Under the pieces are notes generated by a model. That model did not search any database. It worked only from the letters and a program-made list of their open reading frames with translations, and was not told the origin of the DNA. This document shows positions 1 to 8,160 of a DNA stretch of 22,796 nucleotides, piece by piece; the first letter of the stretch is position 1; every line of letters begins with the position of its first letter. The DNA is from Bacteroidaceae bacterium (GTDB lineage Bacteria; Bacteroidota; Bacteroidia; Bacteroidales; Bacteroidaceae), in contig JAEEOD010000028.1 of assembly GCA_016284115.1 (NCBI GenBank), positions 1 through 22,796 on the forward strand, read 5' to 3'. The position numbers were made by a program, and so were the translations under genes.

Positions 1-630
1 ATACCTCTGATGGAACGGGTACTGAGAAGTAAAATAAACATAACAGGTCATTGCGAGGTCAACTCCGATATGTTGGGTGTGGCACGTGCTTTGTGTGGTC
101 ATGAAGCTGGAATTGCCTGCATTTTGGGTACAGGATCAAATACTTGTTTTTATGATGGAGAAAAAATCACAAAAAATGTATCTTCGTTAGGCTTTATCTT
201 AGGCGATGAAGGCAGTGGTTCCGCTTTGGGTAAGCTATTCGTCAACTCGCTCTATAAAGGATTGTTAGGAGAAGAAATTAAGGAGGAGTTCGAACACACA
301 TTCAATTTGGATACAGGAAAGGTCATCGAAAGTGTCTATCGTCAGCCCTACCCCAACCGTTTCTTGGCCAGCTTTGCACCTTTTATCTATCAGCATCGCC
401 ATGACGAAAAAGTGTATCAACTAATTTTTGCGAACTTCGATGCTTTATTCAAACACTGTCTGGTTCAATATGACTACCAGCATTACTCCATACATTTCTG
501 CGGTTCTATTGCCTGGTTTTTCCGTGAGATACTCGAAAAAGTTGCAGTCTTCCACCAATTCACTATCGGTACCATAGAAAGAGCTCCTTTAGATGGATTG
601 GTTAAATATCATCAACTATTTTTACGATAG
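1..630 (+). CDS. BadF/BadG/BcrA/BcrD-type ATPase (N-acetylglucosamine-kinase-like), 5' truncated
   Basis: The reading frame is open at base 1, so the N-terminal part lies outside the window; the ATG at position 10 is internal. Family members of this ASKHA sugar-kinase/ATPase group phosphorylate amino sugars such as N-acetylglucosamine in the cytoplasm. The visible part has the conserved core ARALCGHEAGIACILGTGSN, where GTGSN is the second phosphate-binding loop, followed by LGFILGDEGSGSALGK. It ends with the helical C-terminal lobe and the FCGSIAWFF segment typical of Bacteroidales members, which are about 280 residues long, so roughly a quarter is missing. The 3' end overlaps the convergent permease gene by 19 bp with no terminator between them. 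The true substrate cannot be read from the sequence. Family assignment is firm. Confidence 0.85.
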   Translation: MPLMERVLRSKINITGHCEVNSDMLGVARALCGHEAGIACILGTGSNTCFYDGEKITKNVSSLGFILGDEGSGSALGKLFVNSLYKGLLGEEIKEEFEHTFNLDTGKVIESVYRQPYPNRFLASFAPFIYQHRHDEKVYQLIFANFDALFKHCLVQYDYQHYSIHFCGSIAWFFREILEKVAVFHQFTIGTIERAPLDGLVKYHQLFLR

Positions 631-1706
631 CTCAGTATGGCCCATCCACCCATGGAGATGGCTATACAGGCAAGGGCAAGGACTTGGTGATATATACTAT
701 GAAAATCGCCCCCACGGATAAAGACAGTGCGGATTGCATCGATAAAATAATGCATGGGATTGATATAGGTAGTCAGATAGGCCCAAGTTGGCATAGAACG
801 AGTAGGAGTAAAGAGGCCACTGAGCAACATCATACACACTACAAAGAACCACATGACGAAGATGGCTTGCTGCATGGTGTCGCTATAATTGGAAACGATA
901 AGTCCAAATGAGCTCCAGAATAAGGCCAGCAGCATGGCAATGAGATAAACCAAAGCAAGGTTACCTTGGCAAGTAATGCCATAGACAAGCCATGCCAACA
1001 AGAAGCATACTGTCATGACGAAGATGGCTATGAGCCAATAAGGTATCAGCTTGGCCAAAATAAATTCCCACTTCCTGACAGGAGTTACATTCATTTGCTC
1101 GATAGTACCCGCTTCTTTTTCTCCCACAATGTTGAGGGCAGGGAGGAATCCACAGAGCATCATCATCAAGATTGCCATCAATGCTGGAATCATGAAAACT
1201 TTGTAGTTCTGGTTTTTATTGTAGAGCGATAAGACTTTCGTGGATGATTGACTATTTTTGCTTGTAGACCAAATACTTCTGCTATTAGATGCTACAATTT
1301 GTGATAAGTAGACAGAGCCCATGGAACCTTTTGTTCCATTAACGGCATTGGCAGCAATGAGAACCTGGGGCATCTGGCCATTAGTCATATCTTTTTCGTA
1401 ATCAGGAGGGATGACCAGCACCACATCAGTCTGGGTATGCTCGATTTCTTTTAAAGCCTCATCATAAGAAGATTTCTGCCCATTAAAGATGAAATAGTTA
1501 CTGGATTCTACCTTATGAACCAATTGCTGGGATAGCATACTTCGGTCGTTATCTACCACATCCACTACAATATTCTTGACCTCCATATTCATTACCCACG
1601 GCATCACACACATAATCATGATGGGGAAGACAAAAATAAGACGAGGCAGGAAACTATTGCGCCTAATCTGCAAAAACTCTTTATGTATGAGATATTTCAG
1701 CGTCAT
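612..1706 (-). CDS. ABC-2 type transporter permease (YbhR/YhhJ-like), second of pair
   Basis: This is an inner-membrane permease of the ABC2_membrane_3 type and the last gene of the export operon. An N-terminal amphipathic stretch and one membrane helix (IFVFPIMIMCVMPWV) lead into a periplasmic domain of about 130 residues. A C-terminal block of about five hydrophobic segments begins near FMIPALMAILMMMLCGF. The motif NIVGEKEAGTIEQMNVTPVR is the conserved cytoplasmic coupling segment of the family. The frame extends to a TTG at 1715, which would overlap the upstream gene. I prefer the ATG at 1706, two bases after the upstream stop, giving MTLKYLIHKEF and 364 residues. With the neighbouring permease it should form the membrane channel driven by the tandem ATPase. 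The substrate is unknown; YbhFSR-type systems have been linked to drug or cation export. Confidence 0.9.
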   Translation of the reverse strand: MTLKYLIHKEFLQIRRNSFLPRLIFVFPIMIMCVMPWVMNMEVKNIVVDVVDNDRSMLSQQLVHKVESSNYFIFNGQKSSYDEALKEIEHTQTDVVLVIPPDYEKDMTNGQMPQVLIAANAVNGTKGSMGSVYLSQIVASNSRSIWSTSKNSQSSTKVLSLYNKNQNYKVFMIPALMAILMMMLCGFLPALNIVGEKEAGTIEQMNVTPVRKWEFILAKLIPYWLIAIFVMTVCFLLAWLVYGITCQGNLALVYLIAMLLALFWSSFGLIVSNYSDTMQQAIFVMWFFVVCMMLLSGLFTPTRSMPTWAYLTTYINPMHYFIDAIRTVFIRGGDFHSIYHQVLALACIAISMGGWAILSYRKNS

Positions 1707-1707
1707 A

Positions 1708-2796
1708 TTATTCAAGTCGTTGTTTGAATTTAGCTAAGGCCAATCCCAAAAGGGCTATGGTAAATCCAAGGAGAATGAACAACTCTTTGGCTACCTCCTG
1801 AATACCTACACCCATAATCATCAACTTGCGCATAGCCTGAATATAATATCGAGGGGGTATAACAGCAGAAATCCACTGCAAAATTTGAGGCATACTCTCT
1901 ATTGGAAACAACATACCAGAAAGCATGACAATAGGCAGCAACAATACCATTGCCGACATCAGCAATGCCACCAACTGAGTCTGCGCTATATTCGAGATGA
2001 GTAGACCCAGGGATAATGCCAACAATATATATATAGTAGATAAAACATAAATCCAAATTATAGAACCCTGCAAGGGGACATCCAAGACAAAACGAGCCAT
2101 CAAGAGGATGCAGGTAAGGATAAAGAATGCTAAAACCAAATAAGGGATAGCCTTAGAAATAATAATCATCAAAGGCTTGACGGGAGAAACAAGCAATACC
2201 TCCATTGTACCACGTTCTTTCTCGCGAACGATGGAGATGGATGTCATCATAGCACACACCAGCATCAGCAACATGCCCATGATAGCAGGAACAAAATTGT
2301 AGGCAGAACGCATTTGAGGGTTATACAACAATTTCAAATTGACCACAGTAACTACTCCCTCTCCTACATTCGCTACTAAAGGTGAATTTGCTAATATGGT
2401 TTGCTGAGCATAAGTAGTCCATTGCTGTGCCATATTGGGGTCGCAACCATCCACTATTAGCTGGATGCCTGAGCCTTTAGTGGCATAATCTGTCCCAAAA
2501 ACAATAGCCATATCTGCCTTTTGGTTACGAATTAGTCGCTCAGCTTCTAGTGGTGAAGGAACGGTGGTAACGATAACGAAATATTCAGAAGCATTGAGCC
2601 TTTCGATAACTTGCTGTGTTTGATAATCCATGGAAGAAGTGACAACTACTGTACGCACATTTCTCACATCTGTTGTGATGGCAAAACCAAAAAGCAGCAT
2701 CAGAGCAATAGGCATACCAAACAAGATCAGCATAGTACGGTTATCACGCAAAATGTGTTTTGCCTCTTTTAATATGAATGAGAAAAATAGCTTCAT
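1708..2796 (-). CDS. ABC-2 type transporter permease (YbhS-like), first of pair
   Basis: This is the partner permease of the following gene, with the same architecture: an N-terminal helix (LILFGMPIALMLLFGFA), a periplasmic domain of about 130 residues, then five C-terminal membrane segments starting at FVPAIMGMLLMLVCAMM. The coupling motif SIVREKERGTMEVLLVSPVK is clear, as is the late family motif PPRYYIQAMRKLM. The open frame runs back to 2847 inside the ATPase gene. The ATG at 2796 is the better start because it gives MKLFFSFILKEAKHILRD, the usual family N terminus. It also lies four bases after the ATPase stop and has a GGGAGA stretch about 8 bases upstream. Translation is probably coupled along the operon. 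The length of 362 residues is normal. Confidence 0.9.
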   Translation of the reverse strand: MKLFFSFILKEAKHILRDNRTMLILFGMPIALMLLFGFAITTDVRNVRTVVVTSSMDYQTQQVIERLNASEYFVIVTTVPSPLEAERLIRNQKADMAIVFGTDYATKGSGIQLIVDGCDPNMAQQWTTYAQQTILANSPLVANVGEGVVTVVNLKLLYNPQMRSAYNFVPAIMGMLLMLVCAMMTSISIVREKERGTMEVLLVSPVKPLMIIISKAIPYLVLAFFILTCILLMARFVLDVPLQGSIIWIYVLSTIYILLALSLGLLISNIAQTQLVALLMSAMVLLLPIVMLSGMLFPIESMPQILQWISAVIPPRYYIQAMRKLMIMGVGIQEVAKELFILLGFTIALLGLALAKFKQRLE

Positions 2797-2800
2797 TACA

Positions 2801-4261
2801 TTAATCTCCCATTCTTTTTGCCTGACGAGCCAGGTAGGTGAAAACATGATCCATATCTGGCTGGTTAAACATATGTTTCAGTTCATCAGGTGTTCCCATT
2901 CCTTTGATTTTGCCATCCACCATGATGGAGATACGGTCGCAATATTCTGCCTCATCCATATAATGAGTAGTTACAAACACAGTGATACCTCTTTGAGAAG
3001 CATCGTATATTAGTTCCCAAAATTGACGACGCGTTGCAGGATCAACCCCACCAGTCGGCTCATCCAAGAATACGATGCCAGGTTCGTGGAAAATGCTGAC
3101 TGAGAATGCCAGTTTCTGCTTCCATCCCAAAGGAAGAGACGCTACAATATCGTCCTTATGTTCTGTAAAAAGCAGCTTTTCGAGCAATTCATCCGTCTTA
3201 CTATTGATCTCATCATCGCTCATGCCATAAATACCTGCAAATAGGCGGATGTTTTCGGCTATAGTTAGGTCCTCATATAACGAAAATTTCTGACTCATAT
3301 ACCCGATATTTTTCTTAATATCCTCGTATTGAGTACGTATGTCATAACCCACAACAGTGCCCGTACCACTTGTGGGTTGAGAAAGACCTGTCAACATACG
3401 CATTGCAGTTGTTTTACCAGCACCATTAGCGCCCAGGAAACCAAAGATTTCACCTCTCTTTACAGAGAAACTGATGTCGTCAACTGCGTGGAAACTACCA
3501 AATGCCTTTACCAAATGGGAGACTTCAATCACATTCTTCCCCATCACTTCTGAGGTCTTATTGTGTTGTAGGCCAGGAGGATTGAAGATATCCTTGAATT
3601 GATTGAGAATCACCTCAGGAGTGCCAATTCCACGAATGGCACCATGATCAAGAAAGGCCACACGATCGCAACAACGTACCTCATCAAGGTATGGTGTAGA
3701 GGCTATGATGGTGATGCCTCGCTCTTTTAAGGTGCCCAGCATCTCCCAGAACTCTTTACGGCTGACAGGATCAACACCAGTGGTGGGTTCATCAAGGAAG
3801 AGCACACTTGGACTATGAACCAAAGCACATGATAGAGCCAACTTCTGTTTCATACCCCCAGATAAAGCACCTGCCTTGCGGTTCTTAAATCGCTCAATCT
3901 GTGAATAGATAACCTTAATGGAGTCATAACCCTCTTCGATGGTAGTGCCAAAGAGTGTAGCGAAGAACTTCAAATTCTCCTCAACAGTGAGATCTTGGTA
4001 GAGAGAGAACTTGCCTGGCATGTAGCCAACACATTTACGAATCTCCTTCATATCATTCACCGTATCAAGGCCACCTATCTTCAGCCATCCTTCTTCAGGA
4101 AGTAACAAGGTGGTCAGCAACCGGTAAAGCGTTGTCTTTCCTGCTCCATCAGGGCCAATGAGTCCGAAGACCTCACCCCTCGAGACAGTAAAAGACACAT
4201 CATTTAAGGCACATACCTTGCCATAGTGCTTCTTCACCTTGTTTACCTCTACTGCATACAT
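2801..4261 (-). CDS. tandem ABC transporter ATP-binding protein (YbhF-like, two NBDs in one chain)
   Basis: This cytoplasmic ATPase powers the adjacent permeases; 486 residues carry two complete nucleotide-binding domains. NBD1 (about 1-225) has Walker A GPDGAGKTT (36-44), signature LSGGMKQK (133-140) and Walker B VLFLDEPTTGVD (153-164). NBD2 (about 243-470) has Walker A GANGAGKTT (277-285), signature-position LPLGWKQK (376-383) and Walker B IVFLDEPTGGVD (396-407). The switch region is TTHYMDEA in NBD2 but STPYLDEV in NBD1, so NBD1 lacks the switch histidine, while NBD2 has a degenerate signature. In a head-to-tail dimer these two defects fall in the same site. Two-domain ATPases of this kind occur in YbhF systems. 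The gene starts 24 bp after the adaptor gene and stops four bases before the first permease start. Confidence 0.95.
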   Translation of the reverse strand: MYAVEVNKVKKHYGKVCALNDVSFTVSRGEVFGLIGPDGAGKTTLYRLLTTLLLPEEGWLKIGGLDTVNDMKEIRKCVGYMPGKFSLYQDLTVEENLKFFATLFGTTIEEGYDSIKVIYSQIERFKNRKAGALSGGMKQKLALSCALVHSPSVLFLDEPTTGVDPVSRKEFWEMLGTLKERGITIIASTPYLDEVRCCDRVAFLDHGAIRGIGTPEVILNQFKDIFNPPGLQHNKTSEVMGKNVIEVSHLVKAFGSFHAVDDISFSVKRGEIFGFLGANGAGKTTAMRMLTGLSQPTSGTGTVVGYDIRTQYEDIKKNIGYMSQKFSLYEDLTIAENIRLFAGIYGMSDDEINSKTDELLEKLLFTEHKDDIVASLPLGWKQKLAFSVSIFHEPGIVFLDEPTGGVDPATRRQFWELIYDASQRGITVFVTTHYMDEAEYCDRISIMVDGKIKGMGTPDELKHMFNQPDMDHVFTYLARQAKRMGD

Positions 4262-4285
4262 AAGCAGACTAATTACTCCTAAATC

Positions 4286-5176
4286 CTAGTCATTAATTCT
4301 AACTTCTCCGTACATGCCAATCTTAATAATTCCATCGTTCTTTACGGCAACCTTGACAGCATAGACTAAGTCAGCACGCTCATCATTGGTCAGGATAGTC
4401 TTTGGAGTAAACTCAGACTGTTCTGAAATCCATGTAACTACACCCTGATACTCTTTACGGTCGCCACCTCCGAAATCGGCAAAAACCTTGACATCTTGTC
4501 CAATTTTTACTCTTGCAAGTTGTGAAGAAGTGATATATGCCCGCAAATACATATTCTCTATATCTGCCATTTTAAACAATGGTTTACCAATGGTGACAAA
4601 TTCGCCTTGTTCAGTGTATTTGTTTAAAACTATTCCATTAATAGGGGCAGATATATGGCATTTCTGTAATTGATCAAGTACTTGTAAACGCTGGATATCA
4701 GTTGCGTTCATCTGGCTATTTAAGCTTTGAGTTGTGTTGCTGAGAGCTGATATTTGCGCCTCTAATTGCCTTTTCAAAACATCCACAGCACTCACGGCAT
4801 CATCCAATTGTTTTTGGTTAGCTGCATTGTTCTTCACCAAATTCTCAAAACGTTGCTGTTCCATTTCTGCTTTCACTAATTGTTGACGAGTTGCAGCAAT
4901 CTGTTTAGTCAAATCAGGACGCTGATTAGCAATACTCTCTTTAGTCGCACTTAAAGCTTTTGCCTGTAATGCCAACTGCACCGTATCTATCAAACCTACT
5001 TGTTGCAATGCGTTGAGTGTCATGCCTTCCGTCAGGTTGAAAGATAGTAACCTTCCGTTTTGTTCTGCAGATACAGTTATTTCCGTTGCCTCAAACGTTC
5101 CTGTAGCATCAAAGTCCTTTTGGTTTCCACTACAAGCTGTCAATATTACGGCTAAGATTACGAAATACTTCTTCAT
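4286..5176 (-). CDS. HlyD-family periplasmic adaptor lipoprotein (YbhG-like)
   Basis: This is the membrane-fusion protein that links the inner-membrane ABC permeases to the outer-membrane channel encoded just upstream. The N terminus has a lipoprotein signal: positively charged start, hydrophobic stretch and lipobox LTAC with Cys15, so it is probably lipid-anchored facing the periplasm. A short biotinyl-lipoyl-like half-motif (VSAEQNGRLLSFNLTEGMTL, about 36-54) leads into a long glutamine-rich coiled-coil hairpin at about 65-170. The second lipoyl half follows (CHISAPINGIVLNKYTEQGE, 173-192), then a beta-barrel domain to the C terminus. At 296 residues it has the normal size. It lies 29 bp after the tolC-like gene and 24 bp before the ATPase gene in the same operon. 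Confidence 0.93.
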   Translation of the reverse strand: MKKYFVILAVILTACSGNQKDFDATGTFEATEITVSAEQNGRLLSFNLTEGMTLNALQQVGLIDTVQLALQAKALSATKESIANQRPDLTKQIAATRQQLVKAEMEQQRFENLVKNNAANQKQLDDAVSAVDVLKRQLEAQISALSNTTQSLNSQMNATDIQRLQVLDQLQKCHISAPINGIVLNKYTEQGEFVTIGKPLFKMADIENMYLRAYITSSQLARVKIGQDVKVFADFGGGDRKEYQGVVTWISEQSEFTPKTILTNDERADLVYAVKVAVKNDGIIKIGMYGEVRIND

Positions 5177-5205
5177 AATAACTAAATATCTATAAGTTCT
5201 AATTC

Positions 5206-6432
5206 CTAATTCCCTAATAAGTGCTTGAGCTGATAAGTTGCCTGCAACAACTGGATCCGATGCAAAGCTTGTTGTTGTCGAGCTTCGCTTACTGCATTAA
5301 TAGTACGCAATAGCTCGTTAACAGATTCAGTTCCCCCTTCCACTTTCTTCTCTGTAGCTTGACGGATATTTTCACTTAAGCGAATAATCTCATCATCTCT
5401 ATTGATTTGCTCCCTCAAATCACGCAGGCTTCCTTCTTCATTTGTTCTTTGTAAGTTCGTATTAAAAAGGAACATTTCCCTATTGATATCTATCTGTTGA
5501 CGTTTTACATCCAATTGACGTAGGTCGTTCTTGCGTGTATAAAGAGCACTGATATTCCAACTCACTGACAACCCAGCTGCAAATAAATCTTTTTTTATCA
5601 TGTTTCCAATACCTGTATTTAACATCCCTACTCCAAAGGCTCCCACTTTAGGTATGAGGCGACTATTAATTTGTTTACGTTGGGCATCAACGAATTGCTG
5701 TTGGGAGTCATATAGCTGTAGTTCAGGACGATTGACTTGATAGTCAGGTATATCAGCAGATGGAGTGTTCAAGATAGTTGACTCACTGAGTTCTTCACCC
5801 ATAAAAAGACCTAGCATACTAAGGAAAGAGCGACGTTGGATCTGTAAGCTACTCTCCTGCTGTTGTACTTTTATCAACTGAACGTAAATGGCATCCAAAT
5901 CGCACTGATTGGCAAGGCCACCATTTCGGAGACTTTCCACACTCTTCATGCTGATATTCAAATCTTCCTGCAAAAGCTGGTTTTGCTTCATGCGCTCGTC
6001 AAGTAGTAAGATGCCAAAATATAGTTGCTGGATACGATCACGCACATTATACAACGTAATGTCCGTCTGGCGCTTATCCACATCAGCCTGAGCCCTTGCC
6101 AAATTTCTGTTAGCAGCAATAACGCCCCCATCATAGATAGTTTGATTAACCATTACCGAAGCAACGGCCATCGTATTTTTAATATCTAACGGCATTTGCG
6201 AAGACTTAATGATGTCGCTATGCCAAATGCCAGATGCACTCACACTTATTTGAGGCAGATAGGCTGTAGCAGCATTGGTAAGTGTGAAATTACGACTCTG
6301 CTCAATAAGATCATACTGACGGATGGCAGGATAGTTATCTTGTGCTTTTTGCTGGCAAACCTCAAGAGTAAGCTGGGCAAGCAATGTTGAGGTCTGCACC
6401 ATCATCACTATAAAAAAGACAGCTTTCTTCAT
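5206..6432 (-). CDS. TolC-family outer membrane efflux protein
   Basis: This is the outer-membrane channel of the export system and the first gene of the operon. The open frame extends to 6489, but the ATG at 6432 is preferred. It begins a classic signal peptide (MKKAVFFIVMMVQTSTLLAQ, cleavage after AQ), and the upstream codons fall in the promoter region. The mature protein has the two pseudo-repeats of the family: AQDNYPAIRQYDLIEQSRN with YLPQISVSASG in the first, and NRPELQLYDSQQQFVDAQRK with RLIPKVGAFG in the second. Long helical segments suited to the periplasmic tunnel lie between. The length is 408 residues. A TATCTTTG box on the minus strand lies 27 bp upstream of the start. Confidence 0.92.
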   Translation of the reverse strand: MKKAVFFIVMMVQTSTLLAQLTLEVCQQKAQDNYPAIRQYDLIEQSRNFTLTNAATAYLPQISVSASGIWHSDIIKSSQMPLDIKNTMAVASVMVNQTIYDGGVIAANRNLARAQADVDKRQTDITLYNVRDRIQQLYFGILLLDERMKQNQLLQEDLNISMKSVESLRNGGLANQCDLDAIYVQLIKVQQQESSLQIQRRSFLSMLGLFMGEELSESTILNTPSADIPDYQVNRPELQLYDSQQQFVDAQRKQINSRLIPKVGAFGVGMLNTGIGNMIKKDLFAAGLSVSWNISALYTRKNDLRQLDVKRQQIDINREMFLFNTNLQRTNEEGSLRDLREQINRDDEIIRLSENIRQATEKKVEGGTESVNELLRTINAVSEARQQQALHRIQLLQATYQLKHLLGN

Positions 6433-6458
6433 TTTGCTTTTGTTTATGTTACTAGTTG

Positions 6459-6466
6459 CAAAGATA
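6459..6466 (-). promoter_or_regulatory. -7 promoter box of the export operon
   Basis: The minus strand reads TATCTTTG, an exact match to the Bacteroidetes -7 consensus TAnnTTTG, ending 27 bp before the preferred tolC-like start. A clean TTTG -33 element at normal spacing is not evident, which would fit an activator-dependent promoter. The divergent AraC-type regulator is the obvious candidate activator. Confidence 0.55.
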
Positions 6467-6563
6467 GGACATCTTTTAAACAAATACACAATCTAAATTA
6501 TTAATATTATGTTCTTTTTGTACGATTATCCAGTAATAATTATCCTAATAGATTATTTTGTGT

Positions 6564-6571
6564 TAACTTTG
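6564..6571 (+). promoter_or_regulatory. -7 promoter box of the AraC-type regulator gene
   Basis: TAACTTTG matches TAnnTTTG and ends 23 bp before the regulator's ATG. No good -33 TTTG is visible at about 19-21 bp upstream. The divergent export promoter lies about 100 bp away, leaving room for a shared operator. Confidence 0.5.
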
Positions 6572-6594
6572 TTCACCACTTTAACCTGTTATGT

Positions 6595-7485
6595 ATGGAT
6601 AAGCAAATTGAAAGATATAATTTTGAGACACTACGCAAAATCGTAGGGCCCAATCCGTCGCACGCATTTCTTAATGACAACGTGACCGTGCTATTAGCTG
6701 GCGGTAAAGATAAAATAGGAAGCCTAATACCTTTCCATGCTCCCCTAATGTTAGAAGAAGCTCGAATCGGTTATATCCGAAAAGGGGAAGCCGATTATAC
6801 CTTTAACCTAATACCAATGCACCTAACCCCAAATACTATCATTTTCCTAAATCGGGGTGGTATCATTGAAATCAATAATATAAGCGATGATTTTGAATTG
6901 GCTGGCATCAGCCTGAGTGATTATATGCTTACAGCTTCGTTCGGCTCTCGTCAAGGTATCCCTTTGATAAACCAATATTCAGAGCTCTTTGTACATGCTT
7001 CTGATGATGAGGTGGCCATAATAGAAAACCTATTGCAAGCAGCTTGGAAGATTATGCATCAAAAGGATTTTTGCTATGAAGTGGTTGGTAGCATTTTTGC
7101 TGCATTGCTTCATTTTGTTAATAACCTACAAGATAAAAAAATGAACCAGCATCCTCAAAATGCAACTCATAGCCATGAACTATTCAGCCAGTTTATTCGG
7201 CTTGTGAACCAATATAGCCACCAAGAGCGTCAATTGTCATTCTATGCCAACAAACTCTGTCTTTCACAGCGTTATATTGGGACCATTATAAAACAAGAAA
7301 GTGGGAAAACGGCCAAAGAATGGATAGATAAAGCAGTGATAACGGATGCACAAGTGCTTTTAAAACATACAGACAAAACAATAGCTGAGATTAGCAATGA
7401 ATTGAACTTTGCCAATCCCAGCTTCTTTTGTAAATATTTCCGAAGACTCATGGGGCTTTCACCCCAAGAATACAGGGAAAAATAG
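6595..7485 (+). CDS. AraC-family transcriptional regulator
   Basis: This is a 296-residue DNA-binding regulator. Residues 1-150 resemble the N-terminal ligand-binding cupin-like domain of AraC proteins (PFHAPLMLEEARIGYIRKGE, then a beta-rich stretch). A helical linker follows at 138-185. The C-terminal AraC/XylS domain (about 197-296) has two helix-turn-helix units: LSFYANKLCLSQRYIGTIIK (214-233) and KTIAEISNELNFANPSFFCK (261-280). The family signature FCKYFRRLMGLSPQEYR closes the domain. It is transcribed away from the tolC-hlyD-ABC operon across a 162-bp gap, the usual arrangement for a local regulator. The inducing ligand is unknown. The ATG at 6595 follows a TAACTTTG box. Its 3' end faces the rubrerythrin gene with 18 bp between the stops. 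Confidence 0.93.
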   Translation: MDKQIERYNFETLRKIVGPNPSHAFLNDNVTVLLAGGKDKIGSLIPFHAPLMLEEARIGYIRKGEADYTFNLIPMHLTPNTIIFLNRGGIIEINNISDDFELAGISLSDYMLTASFGSRQGIPLINQYSELFVHASDDEVAIIENLLQAAWKIMHQKDFCYEVVGSIFAALLHFVNNLQDKKMNQHPQNATHSHELFSQFIRLVNQYSHQERQLSFYANKLCLSQRYIGTIIKQESGKTAKEWIDKAVITDAQVLLKHTDKTIAEISNELNFANPSFFCKYFRRLMGLSPQEYREK

Positions 7486-7503
7486 TTTCAAAAACGCAAT
7501 TAC

Positions 7504-8082
7504 TTAAAAGTTTTCTTTCTTGATTTCGAAGTAAGCTTGTGGATGGTTGCAAGCAGGACAAACCTCTGGGGCTTCCTTTCCCACATGGATGTAACCACAA
7601 TTACGGCACTGCCATACCACCTCATCGTCCTTTGCGAAAACCTTAGCTGCTTCGATATTCTTCACAAAAGCAAAGTAACGCTCTTCATGCCCCTTCTCAG
7701 CAATGGCGATACGACGATACATCTCAGCTATTTCAGGGAAACCTTCTGCATCGGCCACTTCAGCAAAATGAGGATAAGCCTCTGCCCATTCTTCATGCTC
7801 ACCAGCAACAGCTGCCTGCAAATTATCAAGTGTTCTTCCAATTACACCTGCAGGGAAAGATGCAGTAATCTCAACATTACCGCCTTCTAAAAACTTGAAC
7901 ATACGTTTTGCATGCTCTTTCTCTTGTTCTGCTGTTTCCAGGAAGATAGCAGCTATCTGTTCAAAACCTTCCTTCTTTGCGGCACTTGCAAAGAATGTAT
8001 ATCTGTTACGAGCCTGACTCTCACCAGCAAACGATGTGAGCAGATTCTTCTCAGTCTGTGTGCCTTTTACGCTTTTAGCCAT
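7504..8082 (-). CDS. rbr: rubrerythrin
   Basis: This cytoplasmic non-haem diiron peroxidase reduces hydrogen peroxide in anaerobes. The N-terminal ferritin-like four-helix domain carries diiron ligands: Glu21 in FAGESQARNRY, the ExxH pair E54/H57 in AEQEKEHAKR, the acidic helix AGEHEEWAEAYP, and the ExxH pair E129/H132 in IAEKGHEERY. The C-terminal rubredoxin-like domain has Cys159, Cys162, Cys175 and Cys178 (CRNCGY and CPACNH) for one iron. The frame extends to 8115, but the ATG at 8082 gives MAKSVKGTQTEKNLL and 192 residues, the normal size. The extra codons run into the promoter box at 8113-8120. The divergent neighbour is a nuclease gene. Rubrerythrins are commonly induced by oxygen or peroxide, but no OxyR site was identified here. 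Confidence 0.97.
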   Translation of the reverse strand: MAKSVKGTQTEKNLLTSFAGESQARNRYTFFASAAKKEGFEQIAAIFLETAEQEKEHAKRMFKFLEGGNVEITASFPAGVIGRTLDNLQAAVAGEHEEWAEAYPHFAEVADAEGFPEIAEMYRRIAIAEKGHEERYFAFVKNIEAAKVFAKDDEVVWQCRNCGYIHVGKEAPEVCPACNHPQAYFEIKKENF

Positions 8083-8107
8083 AGTATTAATGAATTTAGT
8101 TAGTACT

Positions 8108-8140
8108 TTTGGCAAATATAATTCTTTTTCTTTATTTTTG
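8108..8140 (+). promoter_or_regulatory. promoter of the NUC1 nuclease gene
   Basis: TTTG at 8108-8111 and TATTTTTG at 8133-8140 are separated by 21 bp, close to the Bacteroidetes -33/-7 arrangement. The start codon follows 20 bp after the -7 box. This promoter is interleaved with the rubrerythrin promoter on the other strand. Confidence 0.6.
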
Positions 8141-8147
8141 CGTCAAA
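8113..8147 (-). promoter_or_regulatory. rbr: promoter of the rubrerythrin gene
   Basis: On the minus strand TATATTTG (8113-8120) matches TAnnTTTG. A TTTG lies 23 bp upstream at 8144-8147, slightly longer spacing than usual. The box ends 30 bp before the rubrerythrin ATG. It sits inside the spacer of the opposing nuclease promoter, so the two may not fire at the same time. Confidence 0.55.
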
Positions 8148-8160
8148 ATATCAGAAAAAC

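Noticed and set aside
2797..2847. N-terminal extension of the first permease (MFSPTWLVRQKEWEINV)
   Set aside because: It lies inside the conserved 3' end of the ATPase gene and lacks family similarity; the ATG at 2796 gives the expected N terminus.
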